Shown piece after piece: positions 61,336 to 64,000 of a stretch of 64,000 nucleotides of DNA. Each line of letters starts with the position of its first letter. Within the stretch, counting starts at the first letter, position 1. Source of the stretch: Qipengyuania sp. JC766 (lineage in GTDB: Bacteria; Pseudomonadota; Alphaproteobacteria; Sphingomonadales; Sphingomonadaceae). Location of the stretch: assembly GCF_040717445.1 (NCBI RefSeq), contig NZ_JBFEFL010000001.1, positions 434,001 through 498,000 on the forward strand. The letters run 5' to 3'. The notes below the pieces were generated by a model. It was not told the DNA's origin. It saw nothing but the letters and a program-made list of their open reading frames with translations, and searched no databases. A program made the translations under genes and the position numbers.

Positions 61336-64000
<2,665 letters not shown>

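Overview
The window is GC-rich, densely packed bacterial chromosome. Gene content and order point to an alphaproteobacterium of the Sphingomonadales, most likely Erythrobacteraceae: rpsA-cmk-aroA, ffh-rpsP-rimM-trmD-rplS, an alphaproteobacterial FYDLN-type acidic protein, many TonB-dependent receptors, and ribosomal proteins with long charged tails. The lineage is inferred from content and style, since there is no rRNA to confirm it. Many genes are coupled by ATGA, GTGA or TGATG overlaps. I see no rRNA, CRISPR array, insertion sequence, integrase or prophage block. One tRNA (Ala, GGC) is present.

Layout. 1-9.4 kb is translation and shikimate housekeeping: rpsA (cut by the window edge), cmk, a small membrane protein and aroA on the minus strand, then tRNA-Ala and the ffh-rpsP-rimM-[lipoprotein]-trmD-rplS operon, ending in a clear intrinsic terminator. 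9.4-19.7 kb holds exported peptidases (S9 and M2), an amino-acid permease, asd, two lipoproteins, an alpha/beta hydrolase, and a beta-propeller lipoprotein coupled to a RimB-like protease and RimK. 19.7-22.5 kb is the minus-strand amn and the rpsF-rpsR-rplI operon. 23-32 kb mixes cell-wall recycling (Mpl-like ligase and LD-carboxypeptidase, divergent), fatty-acid synthesis (fabD-fabG), dnaN, a glycerophosphodiesterase-like protein and ferredoxin-NADP reductase. 32-34.7 kb carries polyhydroxyalkanoate genes. 34.8-39.9 kb has two tandem PAS-GGDEF-EAL-PilZ cyclic-di-GMP enzymes, followed by lepA.

The most accessory-looking part is 41.8-53 kb. It has a MerR-controlled metal module (CDF transporter plus TonB receptor, with a perfect operator in a stretched promoter spacer) and an orphan DNA-binding-like gene. 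It also has a near-symmetrical pair of divergent operons, each a TonB receptor joined to a PepSY-type membrane protein through a TGATG overlap, sharing a 374-bp region with two candidate Fur boxes. The rest (53-64 kb) is a DUF2141-like lipoprotein, a cysteine-paired Sel1-repeat protein, a split proline pathway (proA and proC divergent from proB), bamD, recN, a small AT-richer unknown gene, ligA and a partial membrane protein.

Main points for follow-up: the MerR/CDF/TonB unit; the mirrored receptor-reductase operons; a proC gene with no ATG, GTG or TTG before its nucleotide-binding motif but a well-placed ATT; a hairpin in the rpsF leader that could bind S6:S18; a six-fold C-x7-C Sel1 protein; and an 18-nt motif repeated behind two minus-strand genes.
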